Assembly: GCF_051401765.1 (NCBI RefSeq)
Contig: NC_135064.1
Span: forward strand, 22,294,001-22,358,000
Direction: 5' to 3'
DNA from: Calliopsis andreniformis
Taxonomy: Eukaryota > Arthropoda > Insecta > Hymenoptera > Andrenidae
Length of the DNA: 64,000 bases
The first letter of the stretch is position 1; each line of letters opens with the position of its first letter. This document shows, piece by piece, positions 1 to 12,900 of this stretch. The notes under the pieces are model-generated. The model did no database searches, was not told where the DNA came from, and worked only from the letters and a program-made list of their open reading frames with translations. A program made the translations under genes and the position numbers.

Positions 1-3000
1 CACCTTAATCTGCATTGCGACGCAGTTAAACTGATTACTCAAACGTACGAGTGATCGTTCTGCGATATATCGCCTATATAATAGATACATACTTTTCTCT
101 GTTGGTCACCAATGAATAGGTCATATGCACGTAGAACAAGAAGTAATCTGTTGCTTCTTGGAAACTCGACACAATGAGAGTCCTGTTTTGAAATAGATTT
201 TAAACTTTTTAAAGTTTTTACATTTTCTTAATTTTTGACAGAAGTGTAGATATTTTGAATAGAAACATAATGGGTTTATAGTTGACCTAATTTTTTTAGA
301 GGGTTGAAAAATTTCGAGATACATAGTTGAATCAGTTCACCTAAATTTGTGACAGTTCAAGGTTCGCCACATTTCTTTCAGTTTATAATAGTTGCTGGTC
401 ATCTAAGTAGAAGAATCTTCAGTACGAGTGATGGATTATACACGCTACTCAGAAATAGGATAGTTTGATTATTTTCGCTATCATCTACAAATCGAATTGT
501 AATATGTAGCACACAGTTGTATGCTTTTAAAGCGCTTTACTCCTACTCGCCTTACGTAAGCTAGCGAGTCAAACCCGGGATACTTTCACGTCCAGATTTT
601 TGCGCCCCATTGTAGTAAGCTGTAACCGTATTACACTGTTTAACCACAGCCAATTGTGAGAACGCATTCGTTGCATAGTTACCTATGATGTCATGCACGG
701 GCACAGAAACTGGCACACTTGTTATGCAAAAAATGAAGCGACAAAATAATATCTGCGTCTTCTATTCTTCTTTACATGTAATGTCCTCCTATAAATTTTT
801 GATTTCCTACAATTTTTGAACACTCGTGAATCATTGTCTTCATCTAGTATCCTGCATCCCAAAGGTATGAATAATATATCTGTCAACTGTTTCCTGGTTT
901 ATTATACACTCCTAGATTTTCATTACATGGATAGATATTGATGTTATTCTATCTCGTTTTCCTCAGTTGTCATATTTATGCATCATACCGACTGCATACT
1001 GAAATACAAACAGGGTAGTTTTCAATGATACTCGTCACGGTCTGCTTCATGAATAAAAGACTCCAGTCGTAAAGCAATGACTTAATGTCTCTGGCAATGA
1101 ACGACGCGTTAATCTTTCTGCTTTATTGTCTACCGGAGAACTCGTGATTCAGATCTGTCCTTTGTGAATAATTCCCTATGCAACTGTCAGCTGTTGCAGC
1201 ATGGCCTACCACAATGGGAAGATAACGTCTCGGCTGTTGTGAGATAGGCAGCGAACTCTTTTGCGTTTATTATTTAATTACACCGATATATAATGCTATT
1301 ACAATAACACTATAGTCGATTAGGGAAATTAAATAAAATTCTTACGTTTCATTAAAATGGTGTTCAGATGATATAGCTTAATAATTGCTTAAGTAGAAGT
1401 TAAAGATTCAGAGAACTGGCAGTAAAAAGTTAGGTAAAGTAGCTGGAGTAAAAAGTAGCTAGCTTGTTTCCTTGTTCTTTATTAATTAAATTTGTATTAT
1501 ATTACAATTCTGCTCTTGTTTCGGAGTATATTAAATGAGAATTACCTTGTCTACTACTTGTCCCTACTTATGAATTTTTTCTTTGCAAATATTTTCCAGA
1601 GTCTACTATGTATTTCTAGTATTAATTAATGCACTTTGAAAAACCAGTACTACTCTGCAATTTGTGAAAGAATGTACTATGCAATATAATGAGAATATTA
1701 TGCATGAAAGAATGCATAATTTTGTCTCCATTTTAAGTTCACGTATTAAGTCATAAACTGTATATTACTTGTTACATTCTTGCAAACTGTCAGCAATATA
1801 AACACAACCTACATACATTCTTTATACAGTTATCCTGTTAAGTGCTCTACAATTTTACGAAAGGTAATTACAAATAAGCTGCTGTTAGCGTACGAACGTG
1901 TTAGCGTATCAGCCGAGCATACAACGTAGAATTACGATAACGCAATCCTTCTCGAGTCGCCAAGCAACCCTTCTCACGGTAGATCAGAATTTATAATTCG
2001 CTTCGGCATATCCCGAACCCAGGATAAGGGGACGAGATCGGCACGATTTCCTTGATTTATGCACCATGCAATCGCGCCTCGATAACTCGTTAGAATACCG
2101 TCCGCGAGGTACAGAAGTGCACGACTTTGCTCTGAATGCGATAGGGAAAGAAGTGTACGCCACCATATGCGTTTATCGAGAGCAGTCGAACTTTTCTCAG
2201 ATCCGAATAATTTATTCCCCTTAACAGTGAAAAGTTCCACTCAATTAGCGTCTTTAGGCTATCATTACGCGTGGCTCCATGTACCATGGAGCCAGGGCTC
2301 TATTCAGAATCGTTGGTTGCATTAGGGAATAATAGTTTAAAATGTTACACTATGGAAAGGAACAAGTTTCTGTAACATGAAAATTAAAATAATTATAGTT
2401 ATCAGTATTTCATTAAGATGGAAGAGATAAGACTGCATGTGTTAAATAACTTGTATGTTTATTTTAATACTTGAGTGCTTGCACTGATGTTAGGATAGAT
2501 AACAGTGACAGTAGATATAGGAATTAGAAGTTAGAAAATTTAAAAATGAGATTTAAATTCTTTCGAGTCTTAATACCTCAGGAAACACTTCCAATGTTTC
2601 ATCATCCCTTCCTTATCGGTCATTTAAATCCCAAGTGAAATACTTGGGGAAGATACTGGAAGGTGTTCAGATAGAGCTCCGAAAATTTCAAAGTCCCATC
2701 TGTCCCAACATCTCACTGAAATGGTTAAAGTTTTACCCAATCCCCTATATCTACTTTATATTCCCTATTTCACATGCTAATAAATGAGAGCTCCATACCA
2801 AATTACATTTATTAAAACGTTTTACATTCTCATTTGCGCGATCGTCAACATTTTCCTTCTACCTGTACCTAGCTCATTCATGAAACTAGTTAAGCTATTT
2901 ATAGCCAGGGTTCTAGTTTGCACTCCTGTATAATCTATATAACATCGTGGCATATATTCATGAACTGTAGATAATTCTACTTAATAACACAGTACTTTAC

Positions 3001-3050
3001 ATACTCTTTAAAAAATTCAACGTTTCTAGAATATGGTTTGATTTACAATT
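1..3050. other. AT-rich non-coding DNA
   Basis: No gene recognised. Contains TTACGTAA at 552 and the palindrome at 2272; otherwise unremarkable AT-rich sequence. Confidence 0.6.
2272..2294. other. perfect 10-bp inverted repeat
   Basis: TGGCTCCATG and CATGGAGCCA separated by TAC. Isolated; function unknown. Confidence 0.6.
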
Positions 3051-3107
3051 TTATGGGTCGACAAAAATTTGGTAACGCAAGCTCGTAAATGCCTTTACGA
3101 TCGGAAA

Positions 3108-3350
3108 TATATAAAAGCAGTGTGTACACAACGTTTCTCGATTCCATTGTGCGGCAAACGTTGCTCAATCAACGCGTTGACACGCGTGGTTACGTAACCA
3201 CCCTCGGAATTCACAGGAAAAAAGTCTAAAATCCATCTGGAAATAGAAACTCGATCGTATCCCGTTCAGCCGCGATAATCGCCTACGCTGCTTGTCTTCG
3301 AAGTGAAGTTGATTCAGCGTCCAATTCCACCAAAGAATTATTATACACGA
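3108..3350 (+). promoter_or_regulatory. CpG-rich islet with TATAAAAG box and TTACGTAA
   Basis: TATATAAAAG (3108-3117) is a near-ideal TATA box, and a CpG-rich stretch follows with TTACGTAA at 3190-3197. The expected initiator position (about 3141) has only a weak match (CGATTCC) and I see no ORF or strong donor downstream, so a promoter is possible but unproven. Confidence 0.2.
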
Positions 3351-3573
3351 ATCGGGGTAACAAAAAAAGTCAAACTGCTATTTCTTTTTCCTTTTTCCTT
3401 TTTAATTACCTTTCGATGCATTAATGTATCTTTTTCTATTGCATAATCGATCGTCAAATTTTCCTTGAAATTACTTAAATGTTATACGTGATTTCACGAG
3501 GCTGTAACTCTGGGTCCAGTTTCAAATTTCATTCAATATGTCAATATACCCACACACACAAACCTGGTAATAT

Positions 3574-3891
3574 TTCTGTACCTCAGAGCCAGACTAACTC
3601 AAGTTACGTTATAAACGAAGGAAATTAACAACGAATGCACATGAGCGATATTTTAACACACGATTTTGTTGCGATCATATGTTTTCCTTTATTTTTTCAA
3701 TTGCAAGTAACGAAGACAAACATATAATCGCAATGAGATCGTGCGTCAAAATATCGCTCGTGTGCATCGGGCATTAATACTATAAACTACTCCAAATACT
3801 ATATTAAGCAATGGGTAATCGCATTTGTCTTTCAACTCTCTTGAAAAGTAAGAAAAAAGGACTTGAGTTACTCTATCTCTGAGATACAGAT
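3574..3891. mobile_element. MITE-like inverted-repeat element, family A copy 1
   Basis: Bounded by imperfect terminal inverted repeats: left end TTCTGTACCTCAGAGCCAG followed by ACTAACTCAAGT, right end ACTTGAGTTACTCTATCTC followed by TGAGATACAGA. Inside lies a second inverted repeat with arms of about 47 bp (about 3638-3683 and 3722-3768) that carry the same sequence in opposite orientation with few mismatches. The whole 318-bp unit could fold back on itself. No coding capacity, so non-autonomous. Confidence 0.65.
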
Positions 3892-6480
3892 TTAAAATAA
3901 ATAGACACTTCTTCTAAAAATTGTAGATACCTACTAGAACTCCTAAACTTTACCTACATTTTGCAGAACAGCATAAAAAAAGACCACCTTGCATAATATT
4001 CAAAAAATTGTGTCATGACACGTTTGCTTGAAATCAGGAAAAAATCTGTTGGTTGACAAATCAATGACGAAAAAGGGAGGTATTGTGCGTACCCGCCCGA
4101 ATACAATGGGATTCTCATTAACGAGTCGTTTAATGACGGTAACGAGCGGCGCGCGACCGATTTCGACACGAAGCCGGATGCGCGCGTAGGGCGTCGTTGT
4201 TGCGTCGCCGCGGGACACCATGGTTTCTTAACACTCGAAATCGGTCGTTGATCCTATCGCAGTCTCGAATCATCCACGGTAACCAAGAGAAACGAGAAAA
4301 TAATTACCACGATTGGGTAACTGGCCTCCAGGGCAGAGAAGGTCCGACTATGATGAAGCCATCATAGTTCAATAGTCGAGATATGTAACTATATTTGAAG
4401 ACATTTTTCCCTGTTCTTGTTTTATTTGAATACAGTTCGAATAGTTCTTTTATTGGGAATTACACATAATGTGTAAATAATAATTTCTTCTCTTGATACT
4501 GCATTCCATACCTCTCACAATAGGTACGTGTTCTATTTTTGAGATATAATGTTCTATTTTATAAAAAGAATATAGTAACGTAGAATGGTCTCCAAGTATA
4601 ATGCACGTTTTTTGTTGAATCTTTGCCAATTTGTAGACGTAGACTTTGTCAAGCAGAATACTCAAGTGACCTCTTTTCGAGGCATGTAGCCAATGGTTCA
4701 CAAGCTATTAACAATTAAAGTCGTTTCTTGTGATATAAATAATCGAAATAGTTGAAAATTTGAAAATCTATAACAAGGATTCGTTAAAAAATAGACATTT
4801 ACTCTCACATAGTTCTGCTGATTAACGTTTTTTCTTGGAATAATCTCATCATTGAAATTTCTCTCACAGAGTAAACAGAAAAATGAGAAAATGGTCGAGA
4901 ATGAATCTTAATCAGCTTGCCTATTGAAACGAGCAAAGAGGAATCGAAGACTCCAGCAAAGATGATTACAATGATCAGTGGTCTGTAATTTCTCACTAAA
5001 GTGGTCTGAGAGACTTAATTACTTGATTCTTTCTCTATCGCGAGGCGACTATGCAATCTGTAGAATCTTCTCGAGATGAAGAATGTTCCAGCGTGAAGGA
5101 TTTCACGGTTCTTAGAATTATTATAGATATCGATCTTATAATAGATACAAATGATCCGGAAAATCTGATAATGTTGCGATTTCTGCAAGCAATGTATGGT
5201 CAGAACAAATGTTCCTCATAAATAAAAGGGGATTATTTCATCGACGGTTTTAGCAAAGACAGCTTATAGTCTACACGCCAGACTCCACTCACAAATCTTC
5301 GCGTGCTGCAACTAAGAAACGTTTTCTGTAATCTGGCCAATCATCGAGTAACGATCCCACCGTTTTCGCGGCATGACGAATTCAGTAGATTTCCCTCCCG
5401 CTCAGACAGCCACGAACCAATAAATTCACTGGCTCGTGATGTATTGATCTACCAGCTGGAGGAATGGGTTCGATTTGGTTATTCCAGCCGAGGGCTATCG
5501 TTGGCAAAGCAGAAAAAATAATCGTCGAAGTTGCGATCAGGTTTTCCACCGCGATCCGCGGCGACTCGTTGCAACGCTTGAACTCAAAACAGCCTAATAT
5601 ACCGCAACGTAAGAGTCGTTACACGCATTAATGGCCATTACGCAATAACCTATATCTATGTAATTTTACGTAACTCCGTGGCAAATAATTTCACAGCGAC
5701 GCGCTGCCATGAAATGCAAATTCGGCAGCGGGTTACGAAAATGATGGCTCGCACTCGTTAATTCACGGAAGTACCTTCGTTGTGTCACGACGATCTTTTT
5801 GGGACATCCTGATTTCGAAAGTGACGCTGAGTTAATTTTGATCGTATCTTGGGAGCGAAAAATGAAGCGTTTCATCCGACAGGTGTACAGAGAGAATTTT
5901 CTTATTTTATACTGTCACTCCGAACAACATTTTTTTTAACTTCTACAGAGATGCTATCACGTACTTATGGGATTAATATTTTTTATATGTAACATACATG
6001 CTATTTTGTTCTGAAAAAGTATGAGTTCTGAAAATTTTTCAAAGTCAAATTTATTCATGGATGCAGCTAATTGTAGCGTCAGTAAAATTCTGCAATACCT
6101 CAAGTGCTTTTAAATCTAATTCTTACTTACAATGTTGTTATTCGTGATCTTGCAACACTTTAACTTAAAATTTCTGCTACTAGTTAAAGTCAGTATAGGA
6201 CCTTCGTGAACCCAGCGCGTGCATCAAGATAATCTTACAACTCTACCATTAGCTTAAGATCAGTGTTACGCGTATTACACGGCCATAAAATTCTGACGAC
6301 AGAACAACAATGTAATATGAAATTTATTAATCGTAGGTTCTCACAATTAAAAACCTGAAAGATTGCAGTATCTATGTTAATAGATAAGTTGAACGTTATT
6401 TAATATATTCACACTTGCTCCGAGTTCCTGTATATAAAACGATCATGGAATACATTGTCAAGTTTAAAAACGTTTTTATC
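3892..6480. other. non-coding DNA with two CpG-richer islets
   Basis: Islets at about 4080-4260 and 5290-5890; the second carries TTACGTAA at 5666. No ORF with a recognisable motif. Confidence 0.5.
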
Positions 6481-6564
6481 GAATCGCAAAGTTACATAAG
6501 TTCCAAGAACTGCGCTTCGACTAAGTGGTTCTAACGTTTCCATCGAAACACCGTCGAAATTCTG

Positions 6565-6610
6565 CTTTTTTCTTCTCTTCTTTCTTCTTTTTCCTTTCTT
6601 TTTTTTTTTG
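6565..6610. repeat. polypyrimidine (CTT)-rich run
   Basis: Almost uninterrupted T/C run ending in eleven or so T, immediately upstream of the GTTAC half-site array. Confidence 0.7.
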
Positions 6611-6633
6611 AGACGATAATGCTCGTAAAGCAA

Positions 6634-6774
6634 GTTACGTGTCACTCTTACGCCTGTGGGCACCAATGTAAAGCTCACCTCGTAACATCTAACTCGAAGG
6701 AACGAGTTACTCAACGTGCTGATTGTTACGTGAGCGGTAGTTCTGTAACAAGGCGTTACAGCGTCCCTCGTTAC
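6634..6774. promoter_or_regulatory. array of GTTAC/GTAAC half-sites
   Basis: Seven GTTAC or GTAAC pentamers lie in 141 bp (6634, 6682, 6706, 6725, 6745, 6755, 6770), against about 0.3 expected for this composition. GTTAC is one half of the TTACGTAA octamer that is over-represented across the window, and a full TTACATAA lies just upstream at 6492. It is a homotypic cluster suggestive of a bZIP-bound enhancer. A 117-residue ATG ORF (6619-6972) overlaps it but has no recognisable motif. Confidence 0.4.
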
Positions 6775-6972
6775 GAATTCGTTGGATCAAGCGTGAAACG
6801 AAATGACGTGACTGGAATATCACGAATTTATGTTCGATACCCAGGGAACATGAAATTTTACGTCCAATTTCTCGAATATCCTAGAAGATCAACAAGCTTA
6901 TCTGGCAATCTACAGTGCTTCTCCTTTAATATGCGAAAATCGATGAAAAGAAATGCTTTCCATATCTCTTAA

Positions 6973-9900
6973 CCCTTAATTGACAGGGTGAGATCACAGT
7001 ATTTATATTACCTCACTTTTAATATAATATAAAATATCAGTGAATTACTTCTAGACAATAATACACTGAAAAATTATGAATTCTTCAATCACTATTATTA
7101 ATCATTCTTGATAATGGATCAGTTCTATCACATTAATATTGGTACCATACCAAAAAATCATTACAAATATTCTCCTCGCATTCAGCATCAGAATAAAATA
7201 AACGTGCCACAGATTCTCAAGAAAATAATAAATAACACATAATATGTAGCAATCTTCGCACCTTCTGTGCCAGCTCTAGAAGAAATAAATTCCTTGAAGA
7301 TATACAGACAAAAGTAGATCAACAGATTTCAATACAAAACAGAATTAGTTCACGTGCTTCAAATAACAAAAGTGTCTGCAAATCATAAGCTCCACATCTG
7401 AGGAAATAATCTCATGTTTCACCCAAGACACGAAGATTGGAGTTGAAACAGCCTGATGGGAGGCAGTCATACGTGGCATAGTATCTAACACATCATCCCT
7501 CAACTTATTTCACTTATCGTCTAATTTCGTCGCGACTGGCGTGTTCTCTGGAACTCGTTCTTGGGATAGAATTATTAGCATCGGTCACTGCATAAATTCC
7601 AGTTCCTCCGTGAAGACAACTGCGTGTAACGAGTCCAGAGGACAGCTTCAAAATCGAAGAAGCATACGTCCAGTAATGTCTAGAACGACTGGTGACATTC
7701 CATACATTATGCACGTTCCATAATTAATTGCGCCACGCCCTCGTCGAGAACTGTTAAAGCAAAGCAAACCTCGTGTAGCTACATAAATCTACTACAAAAA
7801 CACTGTGAATGCTCACCTTTGATTCCGCGAGCGCGTTTACCTTGCATTCTATTACGTTCATTCAAAGTAGCCTTTTCGATAATCGGTCGAGTCCAGTTCC
7901 TTGATACGTACGCAACAATGTTCACATTTTCTCGACTCGTTGAGTGGCAAGGTAATTGCGTTGATTTTTTTCGTTGGCGGTGATAGATTGATAAATCTAT
8001 TGGAAGAAATAAAAATTGAAGTTTTTTGAGGTAATGTGTTTCAGAGGCGTAAGAATGTTGATTAGAAAATACGTATGTAGATTTTCACGCGATGTGGTAA
8101 TCTTGTTTGATATTGGTATTTGAAGTCTATTAGAGTGTAAATAGATTAACCTTAATAATCGAAGTGCAATTAAGATACTGATTACTAAAAATATAAGTGG
8201 ATTGAGCAAGAGAATATTGAGTGTAGAATGAAACATATTTTTTTATAAAATTTACTGTGATACTAGGTAAAATTGAAACTAAATACAATTTCACTTAAAA
8301 TTCATTTCTACTCGTCTTTAATATAAAGAAAAGGAGAATTAAAGAGAAATTATCGAAGTTAGATCAACATTAAAGGAGTACAAGAAGAATAAATTAGATT
8401 GGATAATGCTGAATTTTTACATGAATTTATTACAGTGAACCATAAAATACAATTATGATTTACCCAAGTCCCTCACACAGTTTAACACTGTGACTTTACA
8501 ACGTGTATGAAGATATTAAACAGAAATTATTATGGCACCTTCGAGTACCTATGCCTCATCATCCATGAATTCTAAAACAAGTGAACCATGGATAATACAC
8601 TGGATGCACCAGCGATTCCCTGCACTTTATACACTGTGTCGGGTCGAAGCAACGGCTTATTAATTGCTCGCGCACAATAGAAGTACCGTAAGACGAAAGG
8701 AAGAAGAGGCGTGAAGGAATATTAATCCTGACTATAAATAACAAGCCGCGTAACTCACAAATAACTGTAGACGATATGTTATGTGGGAAAAATCGTTTTG
8801 CACCGAGTTCTCGCGGACAATAAAGGCCGCTGTGATGTTGGAAATGAACACGAGGGAATCCATAAATCGAACGACGATGAATAAGATCGATTAATCCATG
8901 CTGATGCTAAATTGTTTAATACCATCGTCAAGGATAGAGACAGCCAAAGAGCAATGTCCTAGAAGATTAGTTTACATAACTCGGCTTCGTAACCTTTTCT
9001 ATTCTTCAGCTGAAAAGCTTGCGAACTCGTGAAAATCGTTACGAAACTGTAACGAATTTCCAGACACAGCTTGCAGCTCGAAATTTACGCCGTGAATGCT
9101 CGAGATAATTTGTGACATAATGAAATCAGCCTTCGTTGACAATTATTTTCAGATAAGAAACAGTAACTCGATATCAACATTCGTGGTAAGATTCTAGAGA
9201 AATCAGTTTTTGAAGGAGACGCACAGAATGCATAGGCCAAGAGGATAGCATCAGAACGAGAAAATTCGTCATCGGTTCGAGGAATACGATCAAGGTTTCG
9301 TCGATAAACGACGCACGATCGAACGATTCGACACCCGTTCGGTCGAGACGCCAAGGATAACCCGAGGCAACGTCCTGTGTCGCTTACGTAACGCGGCACC
9401 AACGCCACGACCGTGAATTTATCGATCCTCTATGGTTATCGTCGACTTCGCTAATCTTTAACTGCCGATCCACTTCGCTCTTTGTCCGTGAAATTGGTGT
9501 CGTCGATTATAAGAGCGGGGAATCGTCGCAGGTCTGACAAGCGGAAGAATGATCTACTCAGTTTACCGAATCCCTGGAGCGTATCTCGCTCGACCCCTTA
9601 GATCTTCATTCTTCTTATCCATACAAATTAGGATGCTATCCTAAGGTCACAGAATGTTTCACATTTCAGCTTCTGTGGGTTTCAGATTGCTGTGTGCTTT
9701 GAATTCTGATCAGTACCTTCAGATATTCTTATTAGGTGTCCTTTGTGTACTATAGAATTATTTTTTAGATCTTCATCCGATTGAGTACAAAAATTGTGAT
9801 GTGAGGGTTTAATGAGAGTGGTGTAATTCTTCTCAAAAACTGTGATAAAAAAATCTTACCTGCCACAGGTGATTGAAAACTTTCAAAATCGGACCATGTG

Positions 9901-12900
9901 TAGTCTTTTTTTAAATTTGGTGAATTATCTTAGCGCAACCTAGATCCTGTATCTTCGAAAATGGATCGAATCATCTCGATTTGATTCTCTTATCGTGTGA
10001 AAGAATTTTTCTAATTGTGAGTAAAAATGCTCCAACTTGCAACAAATTTTTTTTCAACAAATCACGATTAGGATGAGCGAGAAAGAGTGTTCAGTGTTTA
10101 AAATCTAATGGTATTTAGTTGTTTGTAGTTATTTTAGTTATTTAGTTATCTGGTAGCACACGGTCTAAAATCGAAATAGGCCATTTTACGTAATAACCCG
10201 GCTGTTATTACTCATACCTGGCTCCCAAATGTGTAGGCGTTCACGTGCTTTCATCGAGCCGGAACAATGGATAGCGAACATTTAGAGGAACAATGGAAAT
10301 CGAGTTCATTATTCTCCCGAGGACTCGACTGAAATTCGACGGAGACGAGTGGAGCAGATATCTTGAAAGCCATAGAAACGCGATTCCCGATTCCCTCGCC
10401 TGCTGCTTAACTCCTGTGCCTTTACTCGGAAGGACAAACACATTTTTTTAGAAATTGATAAATATTTCATGGTAAAAGTAGAGCAGGATATAAAAGTGAA
10501 CGGATCATTTACATTTCACACGTCGCACTACAAGTGAATTTTTATCCCTGTTACCTCCATAATGTTCTCGACACCTTACAATTTGTTGCAATATTGGAAA
10601 CACGTGTATGAATTATGTTGCAATGGACATGACTAAGAAAATTATTGGAACTTTAAACGAACCAATTTCTAGTTGCAGTAACACTTACCGAGACCAGAAA
10701 ACCAACATTTTTATGGGGGTAGTTACTGTAATTAAGTCGTCACAATTACTATTTCATATTCGTAGAAAAAATGTTAGCGAAGCAATTATTGATCGAGTAA
10801 GAACTATTTAATTAGAAGTTATTTTTTGCATCTTATTTCGTTTACATTAGCTTTGGTTTAAGTAATCTAAGGAAACCAGTAAGATAAGGGATTAAATTTT
10901 TAGTAGATGTCTGGTGAGTTCGACTCGATTTCACTTGGCGAACAGTTTAATCAGCTACCAGCGTGCTGTTGATAGATAATTCGAAGTCCTTACGAGCCGC
11001 GGGTCTCCAGGAACTGCTAACGCAGGGAGTCAGAACGCGACATTCCTCGCGAGGGGTCGTTAAAAATGTACGCCGCTGAAGCGGATACGCCCGACAACTG
11101 ATTAATTGGCACTGAATATAGACGCTATAATAATAATACGGGGAGCTCACGGTTCGTAGGCATATACACGTGGCCGCGGCTTGCGTTGCAGCATGCGTGT
11201 CGCAACTTTTAGCTCACGACATCACGGGAAACAACTGATCGCGTAATATGGCTGACGAAAATACGGTGCTAGCCTGTTTGGGGTGTTCCTTCACTCGTTT
11301 AATAATCGTAGATTCGCAGTGAATCGGTGAGGTGAAGATTAGTGCAAATTCGAAAACCACATTGTGAGATGTTTGATCCCAATTTGTAATTTTATGAATT
11401 TTATATGTTGGCGTGTAGTTTCTAGATTATTTGCAAATGGCTAATTTTTAACTTGTACTGTTCAGCTCGTTGATTTGTATTGACGACTACAGGGGAAGAA
11501 TCTGATAATTATGTTCTAGAATTTGAAACAAGATGCTACAGAATAACAAAAATTCGTTATGAAAATGGTTATATTTTGCAGCTTGTCAAGATTTTTATCT
11601 TTATTAACCTGACATATGAAAGCACTCCTTATTACCCACCATATAAGGTAAAAAATAGAAAATCGATAAAAATAGACTCATCAAGTTCTTCATGTTATGT
11701 CAACCTCTTCAGTTTATATGAATTTTAAAATTATTTTTGGTAATGCACGTCGAACTTGTAAGTAATCACTTAAATAATACTATTTCACTTAGAATACCAT
11801 TTATGTATAGTATATGCTTAGGATTATAAAATATTTAATTTTAGTCCCCTGCAATATTGCAACTCCATTTCACCCTGCTTTATAAATTCAAGTACTGAAA
11901 GAGTATTACAATTTAATTAATTTCTGTATTTTACATTATAATGTTTTCCTCCTCTTCTATAATCTGTCTCCACCTCAATGACGAGTCGATCGATAATAAA
12001 GTTATTCGACTTTGTTGCGTTTCACAAGGACATCGTAAGAACTGAGTGCAAAAAATAGCAGAAGAGAAGTCCAATAGATAAACAAGAAAGAGCGATAATG
12101 CTGATTCGTAAACAAGCTACGAAGTTGCAATAACAAGAAATTTGGTATCTTGATTCATTCAACTGACTCCTTATAGAGTAGCTGGTTTTTCGTGTTACGT
12201 AAGTTACACTCGCCTACTGTAATTGTGTTTTTCAAACGAGCTTCGTTACAAAGTTGCAAACCACGTTTACTACACATGTAGCACACCCACTTTAAGCTGA
12301 CACTTATGGTTCGCTCACAGTTACCTTTACCTTCCGAAAATATCGTCGTATGAATCATCGAAGAGATCATTTCCATTGATCACATGATCACATCAATAGG
12401 TATTTATTCCTTCGATGTAGACGTGGTCACTTTTGAAGCAACATTATCTGAACAATTTTTCTACTATATGTTGATCGAACATGATGAATTGTTGCAATGT
12501 AATGAAAAACGATCTGATCTGAAGTGTCATTTTCTGAAACATAACTTCGTCTACCAAGCAGTTAATATCATTTTACATATCAGAAACCTACAAAAAATTG
12601 AAAATCATACAAGAAATATGTGATAGAAATAAGAAAGAAGTGCTATTAAGGATTGTTATTTTAAACAGAGTGCTATCTCCTGTGAGTCCAAAATATCAAT
12701 CTTCTTTTTTTCCATATCAAAACTTTCATTACATTTGTTCCTCTGATTTAATTGAAATTAGCGACCCTTTACAAGAATTTCATTTTTCTTCATCCAGAAA
12801 ACTGAAACCTCAAAGTGACTCCAAATAGTATTCATAGATATTTCCATCATCATTTTATATAATTATATCATGCCCACGGTTCGATTAAAATGTACTAAGC

